NCBI GenBank assembly: GCA_020638975.1
Contig: JACKHN010000002.1
Coordinates: forward strand, 372,001-436,000
Origin: Planctomycetaceae bacterium
Lineage (GTDB): Bacteria; Planctomycetota; Planctomycetia; Pirellulales; Pirellulaceae
Direction of reading: 5' to 3'
DNA: 64,000 bases
Position 1 is the stretch's first letter; the number at the start of each line of letters is the position of its first letter. Below the pieces are notes generated by a model. It saw only the letters and a list, made by a program, of their open reading frames with translations. It ran no database searches and was not told where the DNA came from. Of this stretch, positions 10,685 through 19,564 are shown piece by piece. Made by a program: the position numbers and the translations under genes.

Positions 10685-12640
10685 GTGCTAGGTTTCTCGA
10701 CGCGACTGGTTTCCTGGACAAAGCGATGGGCTGCCCTCTCGACCAAGGCAGCACACCGTCGTTGGTGGCGCGTTGTAAGTCACATTAATTCGCTTGAGCC
10801 CCCGCTTCAGTCTGCTACCGACCAAGAACTTCGCAGCCAAAGCCTCTCGCTACGTTATCGTGCGCTGAGTGGCGAATCGCACCTATCTTTGTTGCCCGAG
10901 GCTTTCGCCTTAATGCGCGAAGCAGCTCGACGCACACTCGACATGCGGCATTTTGACGTCCAACTCCTCGGCGGCATTGCAATGTGCCATGGAGCGGTCG
11001 CGGAAATGCAGACAGGTGAAGGCAAAACGTTGACCGCCACATTGCCGCTGTATCTCGCCGCACTCGAGGATAAGGGCGCTCACTTGGCGACGGCCAACGA
11101 CTATCTGGCCGCGCGTGACGCCGAGATCATGCGTCCCGCTTACCAATTGCTTGGCATGACCGTTGGTGTTGTCGAAGCAGCGACCGCCCGCACGAACCGG
11201 CAAAAGGCCTACCGCTGTGACGTGACGTATGCGGCGTCACGTGAGTTCGGGTTCGACTTCCTGCGAGACCGCTTGCTGCAAGGCAAGCAGAGTCTATCAA
11301 GCCGGGATCTGCTTGGTGGAATGCTCGGACAACGGCGTCCTGGCACTGCCAACGAGTCAGTACAACGTGGTCTGCACTTTATCTTGGTCGACGAAGCGGA
11401 CAGCATTCTGATCGACGAAGCCCGCACGCCGCTGATCGTCAGTTCGTTGCCTGGCAACTCGCAAGACGCTGCCGCCGCCTTGTATCGTTGGGCAGCCACA
11501 GTCACAGCAGCGTTCACCGATGCAATCGACTATGAGTACGATCACAAAGAACGCAGCGTCACGTTGCGTCCGCCGGGGCGGCGTAAAGTCCGGGAGTTGG
11601 AAAAACCAGATGCGATCGATGCCATCGCGATGTTCGACATCTACGAACACGTCGAGCGAGCGATCAAGGTAGACCGTGAGTTCTTTCTCGATCGGCACTA
11701 CATCGTACGTGATGACGAAATCGTTATCGTCGATGAGAACACAGGACGATTGGCCGAAGGTCGCAAATGGCGAGACGGAATCCACCAGGCGATCGAAGCC
11801 CGCGAAGGCATCACCGTCAGCGTGAAGACTGGCGAAGCAGCTCGCGTGACGGTCCAGGATTTCTATTTGCGATACCATCGGCTGTGCGGCATGACGGGCA
11901 CGGCGGCGACCTCACGCCGCGAGTTGAAACGGATTTACCAGGCCCCTGTCGCGGTCATCCCCACCAACCGACCGCCGTTACGAGAGTGCTGGCCGGATCA
12001 AGTCTTTGGGACGAGCGAAGCGAAATGGCAAGCAATCGTCGCCGAAATCGCAGAGCAACACGCCTTGGGGCGGCCCGTGCTGATTGGAACACGGTCGATC
12101 GATAAATCGGAGATCCTCTCCGCGCTGCTCCACAAATCCGCCATCGAGCACAACGTCTTGAACGCTCGACGGCACGCCGAAGAAGCCAAAATCGTGGCAA
12201 CCGCAGGCGAAGTCGGTAAAGTGACCGTCGCGACCAACATGGCGGGACGCGGAACTGACATCAAGCTCGGCGACGGCGTTCGCGAGTTCGGTGGCTTGCA
12301 TGTGATCTGCACCGAGTTGCACGAATCGGCTCGTATCGATCGACAGTTGATCGGTCGTTGCGGTCGCCAGGGCGATCCCGGTTCTTTCCGGCAATTTATG
12401 GCATTGGATGACGATATCATCAAAGCGAGCTGGGGGCCGCGAGTTGCTTCGAAATACGAACAACTGGGCATGGCATCTCCAGGACGCTGCGACCGTTTTA
12501 GACGCGTGTTGCGCGCAGCCCAGGCAAAGATCGAGGGCCTGCACTATCGGCAACGTCGCTTGTTGCTCTATCACGAAAAGGAGCGTCGCAAGACTCAACT
12601 GCAGATGGGGCAAGATCCCTATCTCGATGCCACCAGCTAA
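10685..12640 (+). CDS. SecA-like ATPase lacking the C-terminal scaffold and wing domains
   Basis: A 651-residue homologue of the preprotein translocase motor SecA (E. coli SecA has 901). NBD1 has Walker A (MQTGEGKT, about 108-115) and the DEAD-box VDEADSILIDEARTPLIVS (from about 235). NBD2 has MAGRGTDIKLGDG (about 519) and QLIGRCGRQGDPGSFRQF. The preprotein-binding domain is short. The protein ends soon after the first turns of the helical scaffold (AQAKIEGLHYRQRRLLLY, from about 612), so the two-helix finger, the helical wing domain and the zinc-binding tail are absent. The start is GTG at 10685. It is probably a paralogue and not the housekeeping SecA; ATP-driven work at SecYEG or in another export route is inferred. 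The 3' end overlaps the convergent sulfatase gene by 4 bases. Confidence 0.85.
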   Translation: MLGFSTRLVSWTKRWAALSTKAAHRRWWRVVSHINSLEPPLQSATDQELRSQSLSLRYRALSGESHLSLLPEAFALMREAARRTLDMRHFDVQLLGGIAMCHGAVAEMQTGEGKTLTATLPLYLAALEDKGAHLATANDYLAARDAEIMRPAYQLLGMTVGVVEAATARTNRQKAYRCDVTYAASREFGFDFLRDRLLQGKQSLSSRDLLGGMLGQRRPGTANESVQRGLHFILVDEADSILIDEARTPLIVSSLPGNSQDAAAALYRWAATVTAAFTDAIDYEYDHKERSVTLRPPGRRKVRELEKPDAIDAIAMFDIYEHVERAIKVDREFFLDRHYIVRDDEIVIVDENTGRLAEGRKWRDGIHQAIEAREGITVSVKTGEAARVTVQDFYLRYHRLCGMTGTAATSRRELKRIYQAPVAVIPTNRPPLRECWPDQVFGTSEAKWQAIVAEIAEQHALGRPVLIGTRSIDKSEILSALLHKSAIEHNVLNARRHAEEAKIVATAGEVGKVTVATNMAGRGTDIKLGDGVREFGGLHVICTELHESARIDRQLIGRCGRQGDPGSFRQFMALDDDIIKASWGPRVASKYEQLGMASPGRCDRFRRVLRAAQAKIEGLHYRQRRLLLYHEKERRKTQLQMGQDPYLDATS

Positions 12641-14064
12641 AACGGACCAAGGCGACGAGGATCAGGGTCCATGCTGAACACGCTGGCGTCGAAGCAGCGC
12701 TGCATGAGTTGCAGCTTCATCGCTTGGTGGTTGGTTGAATCCCACAGGTTCGTGAATTCGTCGGGATCACTCGCCAAGTCGTACAGTTCGCCCTGATCCG
12801 TGCCGTGATAAACAACGATCTTTTCGGTCGCAGTGCGCAGCATCGTGCCGTACGCATCATGGTGCGTCCAGCTGTTGTAGTATTCACAGAAGACGTGGTC
12901 GCGATGTTGATTGGCCGAGGCTCGTCCGCTGAGATGTGGAACGAGCGATCTCCCTTGAACTCGGTTGGGAATCGGCAACTCACACGCGTCGAGCAACGTC
13001 GGCACCAGATCAACAAGTTCCGTTAGCCCGTTTACTTGTGTGCCACTTTGAAATCGCTGCGGACAGGAGATCACTAACGGCACTCGGATCGCTTCGTCAT
13101 AGAAGTGGGGGCCTTTGAAGTAGATGCCATGATCGCCCAACATCTCGCCGTGATCCGACATGAAGATCACGATCGTGTTCTCGCGCTGCCCGGTCTCGTC
13201 GAGCGTCTGCAGGATTCGCCCGACCTGGTCATCGATCAACTCACACATCGCGTAGTACGCCGCAGTGACTTGCCGGCGATCGTTGTCGGTCATCGCACCC
13301 GTGTGAAACTCGCCCGGACTGTTGTGAGCCCATTCGGCATCGAGTCGTTGAAAGCTTGTCTTACCGGCAAGTTCGCCATCGCGACGCTTCGGCAAAGGCA
13401 TGTCGGCGGGGTTGTATCGCGACAAGTATTCTGCGGGCGGGTCAAAGGCGTGATGCGGATCAAAGCAATTGAAACTGAACAACCACGGACGCGATTGGTT
13501 CCCGCGAATGAAATCCATCGCCATCTCGGCACACCAAGTCGTCTGGTGGAACTCGGCGGGAACCCCTTCTTTCACGTAGCCGGTTGCGTGGCCTGAGTAC
13601 AGTTCTTCCCAACGCTGGCCCTTGGCGTGTAACCACTGGGTGTAAGCGTTTTCGGGCCAATCGGGCTGCGGGTGATGAGACCAACGGAAATCGTGATAGC
13701 CATCGTCGATTCGCGATTCGACTTTACCGCCAGAGCACGACGAAAGATGCAGCTTTCCGGCGAGTCCGCAGTGGTATCCCGCATCGGCGAACATCTTGCT
13801 CACCAAAACTTCGTCGCTTGGAATCTTCTGACCGTTCTGCCGACACCGCGTTGTTCTCGGATATCGGCCCGTAAGGAAAGACGCTCGGCTGGGAGTGCAG
13901 ACGGGGCTTTGGCAATAGGCGTGCGTGAACGCCACACCGTTGTCGATTAATCGATCGATGTTTGGGGTGCGCACAAGAGTGCTCCCCAACGCACCGATGG
14001 TGTCGTAGCGTTGCTGGTCTGTACACAGCCACAGGACATTTGGCGAAGCGTTGTCACTGCTCAT
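12637..14064 (-). CDS. Type I sulfatase without a signal peptide
   Basis: A 475-residue alkaline-phosphatase-superfamily sulfatase that hydrolyses sulfate esters. The formylglycine motif C-T-P-S-R is at about residue 56 within SPVCTPSRASFLTGRYP, and the N-terminal metal site is NVLWLCTDQQRYDT. A metal-site motif IFMSDHGEMLGDHG lies in the second half. No signal peptide is visible, so unlike the sulfatase at 19565 it may act in the cytoplasm. The ATG overlaps the stop of the upstream dehydrogenase gene (ATGA), indicating translational coupling and a shared operon. Confidence 0.93.
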   Translation of the reverse strand: MSSDNASPNVLWLCTDQQRYDTIGALGSTLVRTPNIDRLIDNGVAFTHAYCQSPVCTPSRASFLTGRYPRTTRCRQNGQKIPSDEVLVSKMFADAGYHCGLAGKLHLSSCSGGKVESRIDDGYHDFRWSHHPQPDWPENAYTQWLHAKGQRWEELYSGHATGYVKEGVPAEFHQTTWCAEMAMDFIRGNQSRPWLFSFNCFDPHHAFDPPAEYLSRYNPADMPLPKRRDGELAGKTSFQRLDAEWAHNSPGEFHTGAMTDNDRRQVTAAYYAMCELIDDQVGRILQTLDETGQRENTIVIFMSDHGEMLGDHGIYFKGPHFYDEAIRVPLVISCPQRFQSGTQVNGLTELVDLVPTLLDACELPIPNRVQGRSLVPHLSGRASANQHRDHVFCEYYNSWTHHDAYGTMLRTATEKIVVYHGTDQGELYDLASDPDEFTNLWDSTNHQAMKLQLMQRCFDASVFSMDPDPRRLGPF

Positions 14065-16730
14065 TCTAAAACGCGCATCGTCTCGTCCAGCGTGTACTGA
14101 AGATAATCGTCCAGGTCATGATCGAGTACACCGAGGGCGACCTCAATGGCGGCGTCGCCCTCAAGGAAACTCAGCGCTCGCACAGCTTCCAAGCGAACTC
14201 GTGGATGCGGATCGTTGACGCGATCGTTCAACAAGGCGAGCGGTTCGTCGACGCGGTCTAACCAGAACGAGAGCACTCGCGTGGCCGCCGCACGGGCTCG
14301 GTGGTCTTTCGCGACGAGCAAATCGCCAAGCAAATCCTTCTGTACGACGTTATGCGTTTGATACATCCAGAGGGCTTCGAGCAGTTGGTGTTCGTAGTTT
14401 GAATCAGATGGGTCAAGCGACGCCATCCATTGATTTAAGCCAGCGACGACCTTCTCGGTCTCACGCTCCGCCAGTTCGCGACGGGCGCGATAGCGAGTGC
14501 GGTCCTCGGGTTCTTTCAATAAGTTGAGTAAGGCTGGAATCGGCTCGCCGGCGATCTTGGCCGGGGTCACTAGCGGGCGGCCGGTATAGGTCACACGCCA
14601 GATTCGACCATGGCTGTGATCACGGCTGGGGTCGCGCAGATTATGCTGCAGGTGCCCGATTAAAGCGTTGTGCCAATCGACAATGTACAGAGATCCGTCA
14701 GGAGCGAACTGCAGATCGACGGGCCGAAAATTACCGTCTTCGCACGAGACGATCGGGTCAACTTCTTTCCCCACAAAGCCAGAACCTTCTTCGCGCACTT
14801 CGTGATTCAACACCATGCGATCACCAATGCAATTCGTGACAAGGAAATTGCCTTGGGCTTCAGGCGGAAAGTGACGACTGGAAACCATCGCGCAACCGGC
14901 AAGTGGTCGCGTCCGCTTCGGGTAGAAGGTCGGAAACTCGTACTTCGGGTCGCCACCCGTCTGACTTGCGATGCGGCGATGCTGCGAGCCGCCTGGGTGC
15001 TTTAAGGGATAATCAATTCGACCGGAGATCGGTGCGGCCCAGTAGGCATAGCCTGGCGATGCGTCGCCGATAAAGTTCTGTCCCCAAGGATCAAAGACAT
15101 GTCCCCAGGGGTTGGCGAAAGCAAAGTTGATATGCACGCCGAACTTGGCCGTCTTCGGTTCGTAACGCCAGACACCAGCTTCGTGCAGCCGCGTCAGGCC
15201 GTAGGGGCTCTCGACTTGCGAGAACTTGAACGTGCCTTCTTGGAAGTAAAGTCCGCCGTCGGGCCCCCACTCGAAGGCGCAAATCCCATGGTGCGAATCC
15301 GCCGAGTCGAAGCCAACAAGTTGCCGCACACGCGTGTCTGCCTTGTCGTCACCGTCCGTATCCCGTACGAACAAGATGTCGGGTTGCTGAGCGATGTACG
15401 CACCGCCATTTCCGATTTCGAAACCTGTCGGCTGATGCAGCCCGTCGGCAAACACCTTGCACTCGTCTGCCCGACCATCGTTGTCATGGTCCTCAAAAAT
15501 GAGAACCTTGTCATTCATCGGTGTTTTGGGCTGCCAGTGAGGATACGACGCCATCGTCGCTACCCACAATCGGCCCTTGTTATCGAAGTTCAACGCCACG
15601 GGATTGGCTAGCTCCGGGAACTGCTCTTCGGAGGCGACTAAGTTGATCTCGTAACCCGGAGCGAGCGTGAAGAGCTTCTGTTGCGCGGCGGCATTTGCGT
15701 ATTCGAGTGATCCAAGCTTGCCTTTCTCTGCGTTCGGGTCCTTCTCGCCACCGACATTCGTCTTGGGTTCAATGAATGGCAATGTATTCGAGTCGTCGAC
15801 CACATCAGGCACGGGCTTACCTTGAGCGATCGCCCAGATGCGTTGATCGCGATTCGCGCACATTTCGTCGAGGATCGCTCGCTCGCGTTCCATCACATCG
15901 CGATTGTTGTAAGTGCCGTCAGAGCCAGCGAGCCCACGATCGCCATAGATCGAGAATCCATTGACCGCCCGGTAGCGATGCCACCAATGAAAGCTCTTAT
16001 CCGCAATGGCGGCTCGAAGAGTCGGGTTCGGCGCGTTGTTGCCCGCTCCGAACAACCCATCCATCAAGATTGGTGCCAGTTCGCGGTAACCGCTTTCATT
16101 GAGATGGGAACCATTCAGCGTCAAACGCCCGTCATTCGCAGCGAACAACTCCAGCGTTGGATGAAACAAGTCGACAAAGCTGACGCCCGACTCCTTGGCC
16201 GACTCTTGCATGGCTTGCGTGTAGAGCTTCAGATTTTTGTTCTGTTCATTGCCGTCAGGCAAATTCGGATCGCCGGTGTTCTCGAAGGCGATCGGCGACA
16301 CTAATACAACTCGCGGAGCGCCCCTGCCGCTATAGTTCTGGTTCTGGTTGTGCTCAACAAGCTTTCGCAAATCGTCGCGGAATCCCTGCACACCAGCTTC
16401 GCCGTCAAACGATTCGTTGAATCCGAAGAAGTACAAGATGACCGATGCTTTGCTGTGCGTGAGATGAGCATCGGGCTCGCCGAAGTTCTTGGAGCGAATT
16501 CGCTCGAACGGTTCATCGCCGGGAAAGCAGAGGTTGCGGACTGACAACTCCATGTCGGTAAATCGCTGGTGGAGCAGCGTTTCCCAGAAGTTATGGTGCT
16601 GCATCCGTTCGCCAAGTTCGTTTCCGACAAGGCAAATGTGGTCGCCCTCGACGAGTGAGAGCCCTTCGGCAGCAACGAGGTTGGGCGAGAGGAACAGTGA
16701 GAACGCAATAGCGAATAGCTTTTTCATCAT
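14061..16730 (-). CDS. SGNH-like domain plus PVC-type membrane-bound dehydrogenase domain, no cytochrome domain
   Basis: 889 residues with a signal peptide (MMKKLFAIAFSLFLSPNLVAA). Residues 20-235 are an SGNH/GDSL-hydrolase-like domain. The usual catalytic Ser is not evident because the first block reads LVGNELGERMQ, while the last block (NGSHLNESGY) keeps a His. Residues 345-700 are the PVC-type dehydrogenase N-terminal domain, a beta-propeller with repeats such as FDNKGRLWVATMASYPHWQP and FAPDGSLYIVDWHN. Residues 730-889 are HEAT-like helices. Many family members continue into a c-type cytochrome with CxxCH; this one stops before it. The gene is first in an operon with the sulfatase and divergent from an AraC-type regulator, so regulated carbohydrate or polyol catabolism is inferred. 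Confidence 0.85.
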   Translation of the reverse strand: MMKKLFAIAFSLFLSPNLVAAEGLSLVEGDHICLVGNELGERMQHHNFWETLLHQRFTDMELSVRNLCFPGDEPFERIRSKNFGEPDAHLTHSKASVILYFFGFNESFDGEAGVQGFRDDLRKLVEHNQNQNYSGRGAPRVVLVSPIAFENTGDPNLPDGNEQNKNLKLYTQAMQESAKESGVSFVDLFHPTLELFAANDGRLTLNGSHLNESGYRELAPILMDGLFGAGNNAPNPTLRAAIADKSFHWWHRYRAVNGFSIYGDRGLAGSDGTYNNRDVMERERAILDEMCANRDQRIWAIAQGKPVPDVVDDSNTLPFIEPKTNVGGEKDPNAEKGKLGSLEYANAAAQQKLFTLAPGYEINLVASEEQFPELANPVALNFDNKGRLWVATMASYPHWQPKTPMNDKVLIFEDHDNDGRADECKVFADGLHQPTGFEIGNGGAYIAQQPDILFVRDTDGDDKADTRVRQLVGFDSADSHHGICAFEWGPDGGLYFQEGTFKFSQVESPYGLTRLHEAGVWRYEPKTAKFGVHINFAFANPWGHVFDPWGQNFIGDASPGYAYWAAPISGRIDYPLKHPGGSQHRRIASQTGGDPKYEFPTFYPKRTRPLAGCAMVSSRHFPPEAQGNFLVTNCIGDRMVLNHEVREEGSGFVGKEVDPIVSCEDGNFRPVDLQFAPDGSLYIVDWHNALIGHLQHNLRDPSRDHSHGRIWRVTYTGRPLVTPAKIAGEPIPALLNLLKEPEDRTRYRARRELAERETEKVVAGLNQWMASLDPSDSNYEHQLLEALWMYQTHNVVQKDLLGDLLVAKDHRARAAATRVLSFWLDRVDEPLALLNDRVNDPHPRVRLEAVRALSFLEGDAAIEVALGVLDHDLDDYLQYTLDETMRVLE

Positions 16731-16864
16731 GGTTGTTTATTGGTGTGTTTGAGTGGAGGAAGCAGGCAATTGGCAGCTAGTTTACTTAATCAGTGTGGTT
16801 CATTCTGCCAGGGCCCCGTTGAACTATCTTGTGCTTTTCGGTCACATTTTGTTAATAATCAGAC

Positions 16865-17638
16865 ATGGCAACAACTCCGTCAACCAGCCGCGTCGCTGAT
16901 CGCTCTGCGCTTCGAAAAGACTTCTTCGCTCGGATCGGCGAACGACAGCAGTTTCAGGAGCTGTTCGAGCATCTTGCGGGCGTCTACTTTTTCGTCAAGG
17001 ACGACCAGAGTCGCATGATGGGTGCGAGCCGTTCGATCCTGGAACGATTTGGGCTTGGCTCCGAGGAAGAGATCATCGGTACGACCGACTACGACTACTT
17101 CCCACCCCACATCGCCGACAGCTTCGTACGCGACGATCGCTTGGTGCTGGAGACAGGCAAGCCGATGACCGGTCGTGTCGAGATCTGGTACACAGCCCAA
17201 CGTTTGCTGGATTGGTTCGTCACGAATAAGCTTCCCGTTCGCGCCAGTGATGGTGCGATCATCGGCGTTATGGGAACGGTCCAGAGCTACGAAGGCAATC
17301 GGCGTTCGCTGCTGACTTACACACAGATTGATCAAGTCGTGGAACACATCCGCACCAACCATCGTGGCAAGATCACGGTCACGGAACTCGCACGGCAAGC
17401 AAACATTTCGCCACGACAATTGCATCGGAAGTTTATTGAAGTCTTTCGCATGAGCGTCCAAGAGTTTCTTACCAAGACACGAATACAAGGTGCCAGCGAT
17501 GACTTACTGAACACCGATCGATCCATCACCGAGATTGCACACGACTTCGGGTTCTGCGACCAAAGTGCGTTTACCCAGCAATTCAAAAAGCACGTCGGCA
17601 AGACACCACTAAAATTCCGGCGGCAGCATCAGGTGTAA
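16865..17638 (+). CDS. PAS domain AraC-family transcriptional regulator
   Basis: 257 residues. Residues 25-135 form a PAS sensor domain (YFFVKDDQSRMMGAS, IIGTTDYDYFPPHIAD). Residues 150-257 form an AraC DNA-binding domain with two helix-turn-helices (ITVTELARQANISPRQLHRK and ITEIAHDFGFCDQSAFTQQF). It is transcribed divergently from the dehydrogenase-sulfatase operon with 134 bases between the starts, so it probably controls that operon and itself. The ligand is unknown. It converges with the Na/Pi transporter gene. Confidence 0.92.
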   Translation: MATTPSTSRVADRSALRKDFFARIGERQQFQELFEHLAGVYFFVKDDQSRMMGASRSILERFGLGSEEEIIGTTDYDYFPPHIADSFVRDDRLVLETGKPMTGRVEIWYTAQRLLDWFVTNKLPVRASDGAIIGVMGTVQSYEGNRRSLLTYTQIDQVVEHIRTNHRGKITVTELARQANISPRQLHRKFIEVFRMSVQEFLTKTRIQGASDDLLNTDRSITEIAHDFGFCDQSAFTQQFKKHVGKTPLKFRRQHQV

Positions 17639-17684
17639 GCCCCGAACGCGGCGGCGTGGCGTGGGAACAAACTGGCGAATGACC

Positions 17685-19385
17685 CTACTTCTCACCTGAA
17701 ATCGTCTCGGCGACGTTCTGCGAGTGATCGCGGACGCGTGCGTAGGCGTTAAGCGTCGCCAGCCAAGCGATCGAAACCGCCGGTGCGATCGTGCCTTCCG
17801 AGAGTTCTTCCAGATGCCGACGCCGAAGCGTTTTGATCTCGTTACGCACGCGTTTGGACATCGGACTCGTCTTGGTAAGGACGTTGGCGTTATTCTGCCT
17901 GAAGGCTTCATTCACTGCCGCCACGTACTCGGAGACATGCTCGTTCAGCTCCTTGAGACTCTCTAGCTGCGACGGCGTAAAGCGATGTCCGTCACGACGC
18001 AACTTCCGATCAAAGTTGTCGAGGTTCGCCAGATAATCACTGACCGATTCATACTCGTCGGCGATCCGCAGTTGCTCGCGGGCTTCTTCGGCCACAGAGT
18101 GTGGGACATTGCCTGACAGCAGATTGGTAACGAACACAGCGATCTCGTCTTGCATCGAGTCGAGCACTTGCTCGCGTTGTTTCAGGCGATCGGCCAGTTG
18201 CTTGTTAGGCTCGTCTTGCTGCGACAGTTCTCCGAGCCAAGCAAGCATCTTGGCGCAACTGTCGCCCATCTTGACGATTTCTTTGCGTGACTGCTCGATT
18301 GCCAACGACGGCGTTTCCACCATGCGGATATCGAGGTCAGTGAGATGCGGCTTCTCCTTGAACGACTTGGAAGGCACGATGCGGTTTAACAGGCGGATCA
18401 ACATCGGAGCGAATGGCAAGAAGAGGATCGTATTCACGATGTTAAACACACTATGAGTTGCGGCAATCGCCGCCGTTGTGTGCGGGAATACTTCTTTGCC
18501 GTCCTGTACCACGGCCTCGGACACGTCGCCGGCAACAAACCACCGAATCATGTCGATGTACGGGTCAAAGAGGAGCGTAATCCAGAAGACACCAATGATA
18601 TTGAACAGCACATGGAAGTAGGCAGCTCGGCGTGCGTTGGTCGTCGCACCAATCGATGCCAGTAGCGCGGTTATGGTGGTGCCGATATTCTCGCCCAACA
18701 CAAGTGCCGCCGCCGTCTCGTAAGAGATGATTCCCTGAAACGCCAGAGAGATGGTAATTCCGAGTGTGGCCGACGAAGACTGGACTACCATCGTCAAAAT
18801 ACAGCCGGCAACAGCGCAACCGAGAATTCCAGGATAACTGTCGGCGTTAAATCGTTGGAACCACGCTTCGAACTCTGGCAGATCCTTGATACTCGCACAC
18901 GCATCCTTCATGATCTCCAAGCCAAAAAAGACCATGCCGACACCCATGAATGCCATCGCCCAATAACGCCAGCGGTCGCCTTTCGAGAACAGATAGATAA
19001 ACGCGGCCGCACCGAGAATCGGCAAGCCGTATTTCCCAATCTTTAGTACCAAAATCCAGCCGGTAATCGTCGTGCCGATGTTGGCACCCATGATCACACC
19101 GACCCCCTGGGCTAACTCCATCACGCCACTATTCACGAAACCAACTACCATCACGGTCGTCACCGAACTGGATTGCACGACCACGGTGACGATTGTGCCG
19201 ACGATCGTGGCCAGAAAGCGGTTGTTGGTTGCCAAACCGATCATTCGCCGCAGGCTGCTGCCCGCGACGGCCTGCATTCCGTCGGACATGTACTTCATAC
19301 CCAACAGGAAGATGCCGAGCCCACCCACGATTTCGCAGGCCATCTTAACCAGGGTTTCAAGTTCCACGGTAAACGCCTCTTCCAA
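17685..19385 (-). CDS. Na+/phosphate cotransporter family protein with PhoU-like tail
   Basis: 566 residues. The first 330 residues hold about eight membrane helices with the two inverted QSSS motifs of the PNaS/NptA family (VVQSSSVTTVMVVGFVNSG and VVQSSSATLGITISLAF) and the GENIGTTITALLAS segment. Residues 350-566 are a cytoplasmic helical PhoU-like region (DSMQDEIAVFVTNLLSG). It likely moves phosphate or a related anion with sodium. The next gene upstream is a divergent sulfatase. Confidence 0.9.
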   Translation of the reverse strand: MEEAFTVELETLVKMACEIVGGLGIFLLGMKYMSDGMQAVAGSSLRRMIGLATNNRFLATIVGTIVTVVVQSSSVTTVMVVGFVNSGVMELAQGVGVIMGANIGTTITGWILVLKIGKYGLPILGAAAFIYLFSKGDRWRYWAMAFMGVGMVFFGLEIMKDACASIKDLPEFEAWFQRFNADSYPGILGCAVAGCILTMVVQSSSATLGITISLAFQGIISYETAAALVLGENIGTTITALLASIGATTNARRAAYFHVLFNIIGVFWITLLFDPYIDMIRWFVAGDVSEAVVQDGKEVFPHTTAAIAATHSVFNIVNTILFLPFAPMLIRLLNRIVPSKSFKEKPHLTDLDIRMVETPSLAIEQSRKEIVKMGDSCAKMLAWLGELSQQDEPNKQLADRLKQREQVLDSMQDEIAVFVTNLLSGNVPHSVAEEAREQLRIADEYESVSDYLANLDNFDRKLRRDGHRFTPSQLESLKELNEHVSEYVAAVNEAFRQNNANVLTKTSPMSKRVRNEIKTLRRRHLEELSEGTIAPAVSIAWLATLNAYARVRDHSQNVAETISGEK

Positions 19386-19564
19386 TCGTGTCGCGCGGTT
19401 TATGTTAAGACCTTATTAAGAAGCGGATTCTACGACGCCTCCGTGGTGAAACAAGTCCCCGCGAGGGCCCTTCACGTCATTGACCGTGCCATTGGGCACA
19501 ATGACAATGGCCTGTCGTTACGACGCAGCAGCTGAGATCAGCACCAAGTTTTAGAAAGGTCCAA

